From assembly GCA_037833965.1 (NCBI GenBank), contig AP031351.1:4786501-4850500 (forward strand): DNA of 64,000 bases, written 5' to 3'. Under the pieces are notes generated by a model. That model saw only the letters and a program-made list of their open reading frames with translations. It was not told the DNA's origin and ran no database searches. This document shows, piece by piece, positions 38,456 through 48,927 of the stretch (the stretch's first letter is position 1; each line of letters opens with the position of its first letter). This stretch comes from Marchantia polymorpha subsp. ruderalis (taxonomy: Eukaryota > Streptophyta > Marchantiopsida > Marchantiales > Marchantiaceae). The translations under genes were made by a program, and so were the position numbers.

Positions 38456-39758
38456 ATGGGAACATCAATTGATATGGGTGAGGTTCTCAATGCAATCATG
38501 GCGGAGATGAAGGAGTTGAGAAAAGCGATAGTAGATGGGCATACCAAGCAGCAAGCCATGGAAAATAAAATCTTCGCATTAGAGAGTGAGAAAGTAGAGA
38601 GAGAGAGCTGGAGAGATGGAAGTTGAACCTCAAGTTCAAGCTTTCCAAGTTCAGCCAGAACCAACTCCTATTGATGCAGCAGAGGCAAATAGGAGACGTC
38701 TTCAAGAGATTGAAGATCAAGCAAATCTTTTGCTTCGAATGAGAAAATCTTGTAAGGTGGAAGCTTACAAAGGGAGTAGAGCAATGGGAGTGTTAGAGGG
38801 ATTGATTATGAGAATGAATATTCATTTATACCATTTTCATGTTTCTGATTATATTGCAGAAATGTTCATGAGATCTTATCTTACGGATAAGGCTCTCACA
38901 TCGTACACAACATGGGAGAGAATGCTTTCAAAACGAGGTGCTACCATTTTGTGGAGTGGAATGCAGGAAGGACTTCTGCAAAATTTTCAAGCGGTGGATT
39001 CTCTTCAAATTGCAAGAATGAAGTTGTGGGATCTGAAGCAGAAAGGAGGTATTCATGAGTACATTAAAAAATTTCGTGATCTTCAAGTATCTATCATGGA
39101 TATGAGTGGAGCTAAAGCATTGGACGTGTTCAAACGAGGCTTGAAAGATCGAATTCGAAAGGAGTTGATGGTAAGCAATCCATCTACTGTGAATGAAGCA
39201 ATCGCAATTGCTCAACAAATTTTGGGTGCTTTTGGTGTCACACACGGTGAACCAGTGAGCAATTTTAGAGATCCATCTGGTCCAACACCGATAGAGTTGG
39301 GAAACCTTTGACGTAGAGAAGGTTTTGCACCAACAAGAGGACCACCACCAAGATTTGGAGGTGAGATTAGGCGACCAGGAGTTCTAAATTTGCAAGAAGG
39401 TTATGCAAATAATGGAATGGTTCGAGGAGGAGCTGGAGTTCGTGACAATCGCCAATGCTATGCATGTGAACGAATGGGTCACATAGCCAAGTTTTGTCGA
39501 GTTCGGCCGACACAACAAGGAGGACGGCCCATGCAGCGACGACCGTTCAACAATATGGAAGGGATAGAGTATGAAGAGGTGGAGGAAGCAGTTTCGGGAA
39601 ACGAAGATCACCAGTATTCTTGCCTCGCGGCTTTACTGGTTCTACAAAGCGAAGAAAAGGCGAGGTTAGAAGAAGTCAATGGTTGGGAGCTCATGGAAGG
39701 AGTAAGAAGCAAGCTCAACTCATTGTCACTGATGGTTTTATGGAAGGACACAAGGTGA
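38456..39758 (+). pseudogene. Gypsy gag with CCHC knuckle, interrupted
   Basis: The first ATG at 38456 (MGTSIDMGEVLNAIMAEMKE) leads into a coiled-coil-like segment. The frame changes at an AG run (38596-38607), after which the body continues from about 38616, including the retrotransposon gag core (FMRSYLTDKALTSYTTWERM and FKRGLKDRIRKELM). An in-frame TGA at 39309-39311 interrupts it. The same frame continues beyond, to the knuckle CYACERMGHIAKFC near 39459-39500. Gag forms the particle and binds RNA. Confidence 0.88.
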
Positions 39759-40036
39759 GAGTTTTAATTGATCCTGTAGCAACTAAGAATTTTCTATCAA
39801 GGAGTGTTGCTATGAAGTTAGGTTTGATGTTGATGAAGGACGTGAGTGAAGAAGTTGAATTGCCAAACGGGCAAACTGAAGTGATAGAATCACTACCACG
39901 GAGTGTAGAATTATCCATAGGTAGATACAAGGAGAACATTGAATGGAGAGTAATTCGTTTAGCTCGATATGATGTCATCCTTGGAATGCCATGGATGGAG
40001 CAATATAATCCGAAGGTAGATGAAGAAGAAAAGTGA
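39690..40036 (+). pseudogene. Gypsy aspartic protease region
   Basis: In the frame ending at 40036, GHKVRVLIDPVATKNFLS aligns with the retropepsin active-site region. The expected Asp-Ser/Thr-Gly triad reads Asp-Pro-Val, which should inactivate it. The flap and C-terminal block (RLARYDVILGMPWMEQYNP) are recognisable. Frameshifts separate it from gag on one side and RT on the other. Confidence 0.82.
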
Positions 40037-41301
40037 TTACAAGTAGTGGATGGAAGATCTATGGAGATAGAATTAGATCTCAGAATAGGAATTTACCCCT
40101 CTTTGTGATGGATACAGCATCCATTTCTAGAGATGATGTATGTTTCCTTGGACTTATAAGAGATATTGGGTCCACGGACAAACCTTACATCCCGGAGTCC
40201 TTGAACGACATTTTTATGGAGTATAAAGATGTTTTTCCAGATGATCTACCTGCAGGATTATCACCAAAGAGGCGAGTAGATCACAAGATTGAGGTGATAC
40301 CTGGAAGTACACCAACTTGCAAAGCTCCATATCGTTTGGCTCCAAACGAATTGGAAGAATGCAAAGCTCAAGTGGAGGAGATGTTGAGCAAGGGATTCAT
40401 TCAACCAAGTGTTTCACCTTATGGAGCTCCAGTACTCTTTGTGAAGAAGAAGGATGGATCCATGAGACTATGTATCGATTATCGCGGGTTGAATCAGCAA
40501 ACGGTGAAAAACAAATATCCATTACCTCGTATGGATGATTTGTTTGATCAACTTCAAGGAGCGAATTATTTCACCAACCTAGATTTGAGAAGCGGCTACA
40601 ATCAAATTCGAATTGCAGATGAAGATGTTCTCAAGACAACTTTTCGTACTAGGTATGGACACTTTGAGTATCTGGTGATGCCTTTTGGTCTCACTAATGC
40701 ACCAGCTACATTCATGGGATTGATGAACGATATCTTTCGCCCTTATCTAGATAAATTTGTCATTGTTTTTCTAGATGATATATTGGTGTATAGCAAAACT
40801 TTGAGTGATCATAGAAGTCATTTACGAGAGGTACTTCAAGTTTTAAGAGACAATCAATTGTATACCAAAGCTTCAAAATGTGAATTTGGCAAGTCAGAAG
40901 TAGATTACTTGGGTCATAGAGTTACAGCTACAAGAATCCAAGTGATGAGTGAGAAGATAGATGCCATTCAGAAATGGAAAGCACGTGAGGATCGAACTCA
41001 ATTGAAGAGTTTTCTAGGGCTCACTGGATTCTATCGTAGATTTGTGAAAGGTTTTGCTCGACTAGCTCAGGCCTTGACTTCCATGTTAGGGAAAGGTCAA
41101 AAGTGGAGATGGGGAACAGCTCAAGAGTTAGCTTTTCAAGCATTGAAAGATGCTTTGTTACACGCATCTATTCTCAAGTGGTATGATCCTAACCGTTCTA
41201 TCAAGTTGGCCACTGACGTATCAGGTACAACAATAGGTGGCATAGTTCAACAAGAATGGGAGGATGGATGGCATCCAGTTGCTTTTATTCTCGAAAGTTG
41301 A
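40033..41301 (+). pseudogene. Gypsy reverse transcriptase and start of RNase H
   Basis: A 422-residue open frame contains all the RT blocks: [55 protein letters not shown], the active site [14 protein letters not shown] and [20 protein letters not shown]. The RNase H start ([18 protein letters not shown]) follows. The RT core is intact in itself. The frame ends because of a one-base shift near a T run at 41283-41286. Confidence 0.93.
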
Positions 41302-42040
41302 TGGCGGCAGAACAAAATTATCACACAACAAAACGGGAGGAGTTAGCCATCGTGTTGGCAACCAAACATTGGAAGCATTATTTGGGTGATAAGGAGTTTG
41401 TGGTGGAGACTGATCATAAACCCTTCGTTTATTTGGAAACTCAGAAGTATCTGTCCAAACAACAAATTCGATGGGCAGAGTGGCGTCAACGCTTCAACAT
41501 GAAGATTGTGTACGTGGAGGGAAAGAAGCAACTTGCAGATGCTCTCACACGCATGCCTTGTTTGAATCATGTTGTAGAAGTGAATATTCAGGCGGATTGG
41601 TGGAGCAAGATGTCACAAGCCACAAAGGAGGATGAAGAGATCACTCGGGCACTACAAACTGGAAAGGCAGAGAAATCTCGAGGTTTGGCGTTTTACAATC
41701 AGCGTATATGGATTTCACAAGATCACGATTTGCGCATAATGATTTTGGCAGAAAGTCATGATACAGCCATTGCAGGTCATGTGGGAGTGGAGAAAACCGT
41801 GGAGAGTATACAACGAGTGTACTATTGGCCCAAAATACGTGAGGATGTGGAGTCTTATGTTCGAAGTTGTGTTGCTTGTCAACAAAACAAGGCAAGTAAT
41901 AAAAAACCAGCGGGTTTATTACAGCCTCTTCCTATTCCCGAACAGCGGTGGGAACATGTCACCATGGATCTTGTATGTGAGTTACCAAGGACTTCGTTAG
42001 GACATGATTCTGTGGTGGTTTTGTGGTTTTGTGGACAAAT
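41287..42040 (+). pseudogene. Gypsy RNase H and integrase N-terminal part
   Basis: Continues RNase H (KREELAIVLATKHWKHYLGD, FVVETDHKPFVYLE, MKIVYVEGKKQLADALTR), then the integrase zinc domain (HDTAIAGHVGVEKTVESI ... YYWPKI ... CVACQQNK) and the first catalytic Asp (VTMDLVCELPRTS). It is broken by an adjacent 8-bp tandem duplication (GTGGTTTT at 42015-42022 and 42023-42030). Confidence 0.92.
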
Positions 42041-43053
42041 TGAGCAAGATGATTCACATCAGGCCAACCACAAAAACAGTAACAGGTCCACAACTAGCTC
42101 AATTGTATCTAGATGCAGTTTTTGTGAATCATGGCTTAAGCAAAGTGTTAATCACGGATAGAGGTTCTCACTTCACTAGTTTATTTTGGAAAACTTTGTT
42201 TAGTTTTTTCAAAACAAAACTAGCAATGTCAACGGCCTATCACCCTCAAACTGATGGACAAACTGAGAGGGCAAATAGAACCATAGAGGATATGTTACGA
42301 GCATTCACATTAGAAGAGCAAGAAGAGTGGAACAACCTTTTGCCACTTGTGGAATTTGCATATAACAATTCTGTTAATGCATCCACAAAAGTGTCTCCAT
42401 TTTTTCTTATGTATGGAGCTCATCCTATAACTCCTTCAAGTTTGATGAGACCTCCCAAAGGAGAGGAGTTTTCGACCAAAGTTGCAGCAGTCACCGAATT
42501 TGTGAAGCATATCCACCGAGGACTACATCAGGCCAATGAGAAGTTGGTGATAGCTCAAAATCGGCAAAAGCAGCATGCCGATGCTCATCGTAGAGAAGTG
42601 ATTTTTGAGGTTGGAGATCATGTTTGGTTATCTACAACGAATTTGTCTCTTGTAGGAACACCAAAGTTAAACCCTAGGTTCATTGGTCCATTTTTGGTTT
42701 TGAAGCGTGTTGATGAAGTGTCATACAAGTTGGAACTTCCGTCACATATGAAAATACATCCAGTATTTCATGTGTCACGATTGAAAAAACATGTACCACG
42801 ACCAAAACAATTCACCAACCAACCAGCACCACCTCCTCTTCCAACTTTGATAGCAGATCATGAGGAGTTTGAGGTAGAAAAGATACTCAAGAAACGTATT
42901 CGAGGTCATAAATATCCCAAAGTAGAGTATTTGATTCAATGGAAAGGCTATTCATCGTATGAATCAACTTGGGAACGAGCTAAAAATTTAGCAAATGCAC
43001 CTTTGATAGTTAAGGAGTTTGAACGTATGTGCAACGAGGACGTTGCATCTTAA
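42031..43053 (+). pseudogene. Gypsy integrase core and C-terminal chromodomain
   Basis: Open to a TAA at 43051-43053. It carries the remaining catalytic residues (VLITDRGSHFTSLFWKTL; YHPQTDGQTERANRTIED), the GPF/GPY-type module (LNPRFIGPFLVLKRV) and a chromodomain (FEVEKILKKRIRG ... VEYLIQWKGYSSYESTWERA) whose aromatic residues are conserved. Chromodomains of this class can guide integration to marked chromatin. Confidence 0.93.
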
Positions 43054-43066
43054 AAGGAGGGAGGTT
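43051..43066 (+). other. Gypsy polypurine tract
   Basis: AAAAGGAGGGAGG directly before the 3' LTR, the usual primer for plus-strand DNA synthesis. It overlaps or follows the integrase stop codon. Confidence 0.85.
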
Positions 43067-43486
43067 TGTAATCATCTTTAGTTAGTTAGAACTAAAGTAG
43101 AGGTTACTCTTAATATCGATGTAGATACTTTAGTGTGCACTAGTCATAGCTGCCACGTCAGCGATCCGCTCACTTGGTAGGTACAGAGTAGATGTGTTAG
43201 TTGACAGTGCCACGTCAGCAATCCGTGTGCTTGTAGGTAAGAATTGAGTGTGTTAGTTAGTGTGTTAGTTGGGTGCGCCACGTCAGCGATCGGTGTGCTT
43301 GTTAGGGTTATCCGCCACGTCATCCATCCACTAGGAGTGGGATGGATGGTGGAGATTAGATCTTATCACCTTGTACTTATTGGTGAGAGCTATATAAGGG
43401 AGAGGAGAACCATTGTTGGTATCTCTCATTTTCAGAGTTTACGTTTCTATCTTCGAGTGAACTTCTCTCTAAACTCTAGTGTTACA
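43067..43486 (+). repeat. Gypsy 3' LTR
   Basis: Same length as the 5' LTR and about 99% identical, with the four GCCACGTCA boxes at 43152, 43209, 43277 and 43314. It is followed immediately by the target duplication TGGAC. Confidence 0.96.
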
Positions 43487-43605
43487 TGGACTTCCGTAAA
43501 AATTTCTGCTGCACCTCGTCGTAATCTTAATCCCAATTCTTTTTTCACTCCTTCAACTCCTCGTCAAGCTCGTGGAAGTAGAGTGTATACTTAAAATTTA
43601 AATAT

Positions 43606-44640
43606 TTATATCGTTTGTTTGATAACAACAATAATTTTCATATCACAAGATTGTTTCCAATTAATACAGTTCAAAGTAAAAAATACCACATTGATGTTTT
43701 CGCGTTCGCAAGCATAGATATATCCAGGCGCATTATCCATAAGTAAAAGAACAAGATGTCTTGTTTGTCTTTTGATTTCTTGAACAAAGATTTCGTTGAA
43801 CCATCTCGAGAAGATTTTCATTTGATTGATTGAAATAAGGAATTGGTTAGTGTCAAACTTTGATACATGTTGTATACTTTGGATTTCCCATCAATATGCA
43901 GGGAATTTTATGTGATTTAGAAGTTACCACAAACTATCAAAGAAACACGATCTTTTGAATTTTTTTAATCTCTAGTGCTTGAAATATACTCGTTCGGCAA
44001 CAATAATAAATTATCTAGTAAGCAAACAAAAAAAACAATACTGTCTCTTCCATGTTGTACACGTTCTCAGGATTGTACTGAGCAATGATGAACAATAATT
44101 TCAAGGCCAAGAGTAACCCATGATCATTCTTGTCAACCTCTGCGCGTTGTTTGTGCAAAAGCATTTTCTGCAGAACTTTACATGTACTGAAACTATCAAA
44201 CCATTGCCATGAGGACTTAAAATCTGAATCAAAATTTGATAATGTAGAAGGTATGACTTCTGACTTTGTAATTGCAGGAGATGACGATACATGGACCTGA
44301 CACAATGCATGGTGTAAATCCAAGTGTACAATAGTTACTCAAATTTGGAAAATTGTTCAACTAAAGTTCTAAAGCTAAACTACTTAATTTCTTCGGACAG
44401 TAAAGCTGATAGCTTGAGAATGAAATCTTGTTTCTCCCATATTTTACTTACAACACATTCGCCAATTTCATTATCATGCGTTAAAGCACGTTTGCTTGAA
44501 GAATTTTCATTTCTTAGTTTTGAAATCATCTCACATAGTTTAACAAATCTCAACTATGAAACTGAAATGAAAATTCTCCAAGCAATTTGCTTTAGCTCGG
44601 AGAATTTTCATTTCTTAATTTTGAAATGATCTCACATACT
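43606..44640 (-). pseudogene. Pogo/Tigger-like (Tc1/mariner superfamily) transposase relic
   Basis: In pieces on the minus strand: a CENP-B/HTH-like segment SSWQWFDSFSTCKV and QYNPENVYNMEETVLFF (44323-44015), the latter matching the conserved first-Asp block where Asp reads Glu. Then, in broken frames, a KDRVSLIVCGN-like block at roughly 43930-43870, and the second catalytic block HLVLLLMDNAPGYIYACE with INVVFFTLN (43821-43606). The order and motifs match DDE transposases of the pogo/Tigger type. Upstream DNA to about 44640 may hold the first HTH. Stops and frameshifts make it inactive. Terminal repeats were not identified. Confidence 0.72.
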
Positions 44641-45950
44641 TGAGATTCGTTCGGACGGTGTTCGAATTCTTCTACATTGAAGCTCTACGCAAATATCCTG
44701 AAAAAATTGTTAAGTATGTACCTCCTGGTTAAGTACATACACAAAATTTGCTATTCAATGTGCGTACTTAAGTGGGAGACTATTGTACATTAAACAACTA
44801 ATGAAATTTTTGTATATTATCAATTTGATCTTTTAGTACATTTTTAATGTGTAAATAAAAAATCGAATTTTTCAATGTTGTGAAAATCTATTGTTATATA
44901 TATATTGATCTATGAAATTTTTAATATAAATTTAAATTAATAATTTGTTACAATATCAATTTTTAAATAAAAAATGAAGAAAAATCAATTAAAATGCGAA
45001 TATTTATATTCCACTAGACTCAATAATTTTTATATTTATTTATCAAATAATATAAATTAGAAAAATATCAAGAATCTGTAAAACATATAACTTTGCACGC
45101 ATTAAAAAGAAGTTATTTAACTTAACATGATTACACGTACCTCTATTTCAAATAAATCTTGAAATACAGGAAATAAAGAAAAACAGTTATCATTATTACA
45201 TCTTTAATAAAATTGTTATTGACAAAATAAGCAAGTCTTTAACAGAGTTAGAGAAGTTGCATTTCGAGCCAAGAATGGATTTCATGTATGTCAAACTTAT
45301 TTTACCCTCACTAACCTTTGACCTCCATTTACTTTCTTTTCTTACTCAATTGATGGAAAGATTATGTTCATTATTGATGACATCTTCTAGTAACGTTGAG
45401 TGTTTCTTTGGGGATTTTGCACCGAGGCAGATGTTTTTGCTAAATTGCATGCACCTTAGATCATTGCCAAATTGTCACTCCGGCACCTCTATAATCTTTG
45501 CTTTGACTAAATTGCTTCCTATATATAAGTCTCCGTGACCATGACCTGTTGATAAAGAAATGATATAAATGCTCCACATGAGCACGGTGGGGGAATCCCA
45601 TATCAACATAACGGTACTAGAAGATATAGGGGACGAAGTTAATACCGTCATTATGCACCAAACGATCTGGATGTTCGAGGCCCAGCAGCCCCACATGGTA
45701 GGAAGTTGGTAATGACCAGAAATTTACCCTGCCAATAGAGGAAGTGGGTCCTTGAGTATCAAGAGCTATCGAGTCCAGTTCCACAGTCATGAATGTAGCC
45801 TCTTCTTTTATGCTCAAGATATCGTCCTCCCTGCAACTAGTTTAAGGAGCTATCACCTGAAAACACCAAGGAATCGAAAGCCGGCGGTCAGACTTCTTTC
45901 ATATTCTTGCTCAAATTTCCAATATCGTCGTCCTTTACGTGAAGGCCAGG
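44641..45950. other. AT-rich to average intergenic DNA
   Basis: 44700-45240 is very AT-rich. Frames at 45257-45538 and 45475-45817 on opposite strands have no recognisable domain. No gene supported. Confidence 0.45.
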
Positions 45951-45958
45951 ATCATGCC

Positions 45959-47090
45959 TAAGCCTCGGCAAGGTAAGGTAACCCTTTAGGGTTACCCGGT
46001 AAAAGTGTAAAAGGTAAGGGTAAAGGTAATACATTTGGCTATAGGGTAAGGTAAAGGTAGAGCCTCGCGGGTTACCAGGTAATTACCGGGTAACTTGTGA
46101 AAAAAAAATGTGGACATTCTTCTGCATATTCTCCTTGAACAAACCTACAACTAGATTCAGCAATATTGTGCGATGAAGTCAAGGAACTGTTTCAACTCTT
46201 TCAGACTATACTTGCGTCTGCGAAGCTAAATTTGCAGGACACTGCATGATGTTACTAGTTTGAGTAGAAAAGCCATCACTTGCTGCACTTTTGTAATCCG
46301 ACGACGAGGTCTTTTAATAAAAGTCATAATAGCGTTGGCTTGAGTAGTTGTTCGGCTCAGTTATAATGCATAGATCTTCTGCCTATTTTTTATTCTAATT
46401 AGATCTGAAATTTAAAAAAAAACTAAAGAAGATATTCCTCTTGTCAACGTCAAAAGTCAGCATGACTGGGGTTCGACTTGAATCGTATGGTCGAGTGAAG
46501 GAGACTTCAACTTTATCTCTATCCGAGTGAATCAGTTGAAAATGTGTTCCACTTGGATTGAAAATTTTTGGTCAAAATGAGATAATTTAGTATCTAAAAT
46601 GGGGGAAAGCCGCTTCTAATGGCTACGGAGTTCAGTACTTCATTTATACTGCATATAACAAAATAATACATGTTTCTCATGATTGAGGTATTCTCACTCC
46701 TCTATCTTTGTTTTACACACACTCTCTCAAGCACTAATGCTAAATAGGAAGTGAAGAAGAAACTTAGAAGTAATAAGTATCTGATCCATTGGCAACATTC
46801 CAATTCATGTTCCAGTACCTACAAAGGAAGTGGTTATTCATCGACAACGAGGCAGTAGACGTCTCATAGTGTTACGATAGAAGATCAACATGTAGCTTAA
46901 AAAATGCATTCAAAGAAAACCAAAAATTGCATACCCCCAGCAGATTCTTTATATGATGCGTTCAAAATTAAAACTTTTTAAATCCTTACCAGGTAACCGG
47001 GTAATTACCCTGAGGTAGAGGTAAAGGATACCATAGTGTAAAGTAAAAGGTAGAGTCCTATACCTTACCACGTTCCCTTGAAGAGGGTTA
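45959..47090. mobile_element. Non-autonomous hAT-like DNA transposon
   Basis: The 1132-bp segment is flanked by an exact 8-bp duplication ATCATGCC (45951-45958 and 47091-47098). Its ends are inverted: TAAGCCTCGGCAAGG on the left versus the reverse complement of CCTTGAAGAGGGTTA on the right, 12 of 15 matching. Subterminal regions are filled with GGTAA-type words and their complements on both sides, as in hAT elements, where they bind transposase. No coding frame of length remains, so it would need a transposase from elsewhere. Confidence 0.82.
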
Positions 47091-47098
47091 ATCATGCC

Positions 47099-48927
47099 CA
47101 ATACATGAACTTACATTTTTTGTTTTGCATTAAAAAAAAACAGTCAGCGATTCCCCTCGAGCGACAGGTTTCTATTATACGGACCTGTTCTTCATCTGAT
47201 TGAGACGGTTACTACGATTTCGATCACGGTCCCCTCAGGTGAAGGTGAGTCGAGAGTCGTAAGTCAAGGCAAGAGAATCCTATGTACTTACTCTGAGCTT
47301 GTTCTAGGGAGAAGCCCACCAACAACGCCACAATCAATCCTCTGTAATAATGGGGTGCCATCTTCGTCAGTCCTTGGAATTTTCAAACGCTTATGGATCT
47401 CAAGAAATAAAAATAAATTCCGCTTCGATAACCATCGGCCGTCTTTCTCAACACCACGACGATGACGAAGAGGAGTGGAGAGAAGCTTAAGCCGGAGTTG
47501 TAGCTCCACCGTACGCCAAGTGCCAGAACGAGCTCGTTTGGAATAAACGAAGGTGAATGTGTGGATAAGTTGAATGTCTGACATGTTGGTGGTGACAAAC
47601 AACGATGGCGGAGAGCTGAAAATACGGTCCTCTTAACACGAAGATCATATGTCCAAGCGGTGATTGTTTTACCTGATGCTCCACAGTTTCCAAAATAGGA
47701 TAAAAATAATAGCGCGTGCTTCTTCATACACGCATGGCCGGATTAAGGAGTTAAAAAAGTAAATGTGGCACAATCCATCGCATTGGGAGTATCGTTTTCT
47801 GTCGGCCCAGAAGTACATGCACATTGAAGACATTCTCTCAGACAAGAGAGGATCTTCTTCCAGCCTCTTGGGCCTGCCAACTTCTCGGGTACCTACGCCC
47901 ATATAAGAGGGACAAGGATCGTGCCAGTGGAACTGATTTGGAGTGAAGCTGGAGTGGAGTGGAGCTGCTGAACATCCTGGCCACTCCAATGTACTTGGTC
48001 AGGATACACGCAACGTGGCTACCTATCTTATCTCCGGTGACCCTTATACGACCAGCAGCCCCATCAAACTTAGCGCGATCCAGCCTCGCCTCGAGCGCTG
48101 GCCAGTTTCAAAATGCGATATTGAGGTCATAAAATTACGTAAGTGGGATGGACAATGTCCCCTGTCCCGGTGCCCATTTAGTTTAAGGTACAAGCTGTGA
48201 ACCCATGGAGGGAGTGGAGAGCCCTGTGGAGAACCCTGTTGCCAAACATAAGAAATAGTTAGAAGAGAGGAGAGAGACTCATCATGTCCCCTTTGTCTCG
48301 GGTGATTAGCGATCAGATTATAAATGTTCAGTTACACCGCGACCAAATTAGAAGGACTTATCGTTGTCTGTAGTTTCTATTTATGTAAGGTCGTGTACTG
48401 TTTGAATACCTTTGCGCTAGGCCCATGCTAAAGTAGACAATCCTGAACGTGGTGAAAGAGCAGAGGCTTCTTACAGAGGCATCATACGATAGGTGGATGT
48501 GTGTCAGTGGCAAGACAGGATAGGGAGGAGGAGCTTGTCCTCTTGCCACATGTGGACCCTCTTCTCCGTTGCTCTACTTATTTATCGATCAAAGCTTATT
48601 GGTTTCCTACTTGTCAGTCGGAAAGTCGCATACTGTTGCTCAAGCTCTTAGCCGTTTACGCAAATTGCTTTGCAAGGAATCCACGACGATCGGGATGAAG
48701 GCCCATCTTCTCGTTCTTCCTCCGACGAATGTGCCCGCTGAGGGGAAACATTCAGCAGCAGGGGAAAGTAAGTATGCGCTCGGCCGACCTTCGATGCTTC
48801 TGCGAGTGAAGTAACTGCACTGTTCGTGGAATTGGCAAGACAACAGGCTTTCTGCATCTGTTCTCGCCTCAGAACTTCCCTGCCCTGCCCTGCCCTGCCT
48901 GGAAGGCCGTCGAGCCACATCGTGCCA
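47099..48927. other. Intergenic and promoter region of the hydrolase-fold gene
   Basis: Average GC. Overlapping short frames on both strands at 47288-48200 and 48501-48918 have no recognisable domain. The final few hundred bases should carry the promoter and 5' UTR of the + strand gene starting at 48928. Confidence 0.4.

Larger units (their letters stand above)
37423..43486 (+). mobile_element. Ty3/Gypsy chromovirus retrotransposon, recent insertion
   Basis: The 420-bp LTRs (37423-37842 and 43067-43486), both TG...CA, flank a perfect iMet primer-binding site, gag with CCHC knuckle, protease, reverse transcriptase, RNase H, integrase and a C-terminal chromodomain, then a polypurine tract. The target duplication TGGAC is present at 37418-37422 and 43487-43491. 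I see about three differences between LTRs (for example 37428 C versus 43072 T), under 1%, so the insertion is young. Nevertheless the coding region carries at least one stop and several frameshifts. The chromodomain places it among plant chromoviruses, whose integrase tail can read chromatin marks. Confidence 0.97.

Noticed and set aside
43490..43594. Short + strand frame with Pro/Arg-rich sequence just after the Gypsy 3' LTR
   Set aside because: Looks mildly protein-like (FFTPSTPRQARGSRVYT) but is under 40 residues, with no partner exon found left of the insertion.
45971..46005. Telomere-like AACCCTTTAGGGTT
   Set aside because: Only one near-palindromic occurrence, inside the subterminal repeats of the hAT-like element; not a telomeric array.
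47288..47989. Several overlapping minus-strand frames
   Set aside because: Three mutually overlapping frames with no recognisable motif; none stands out as coding.
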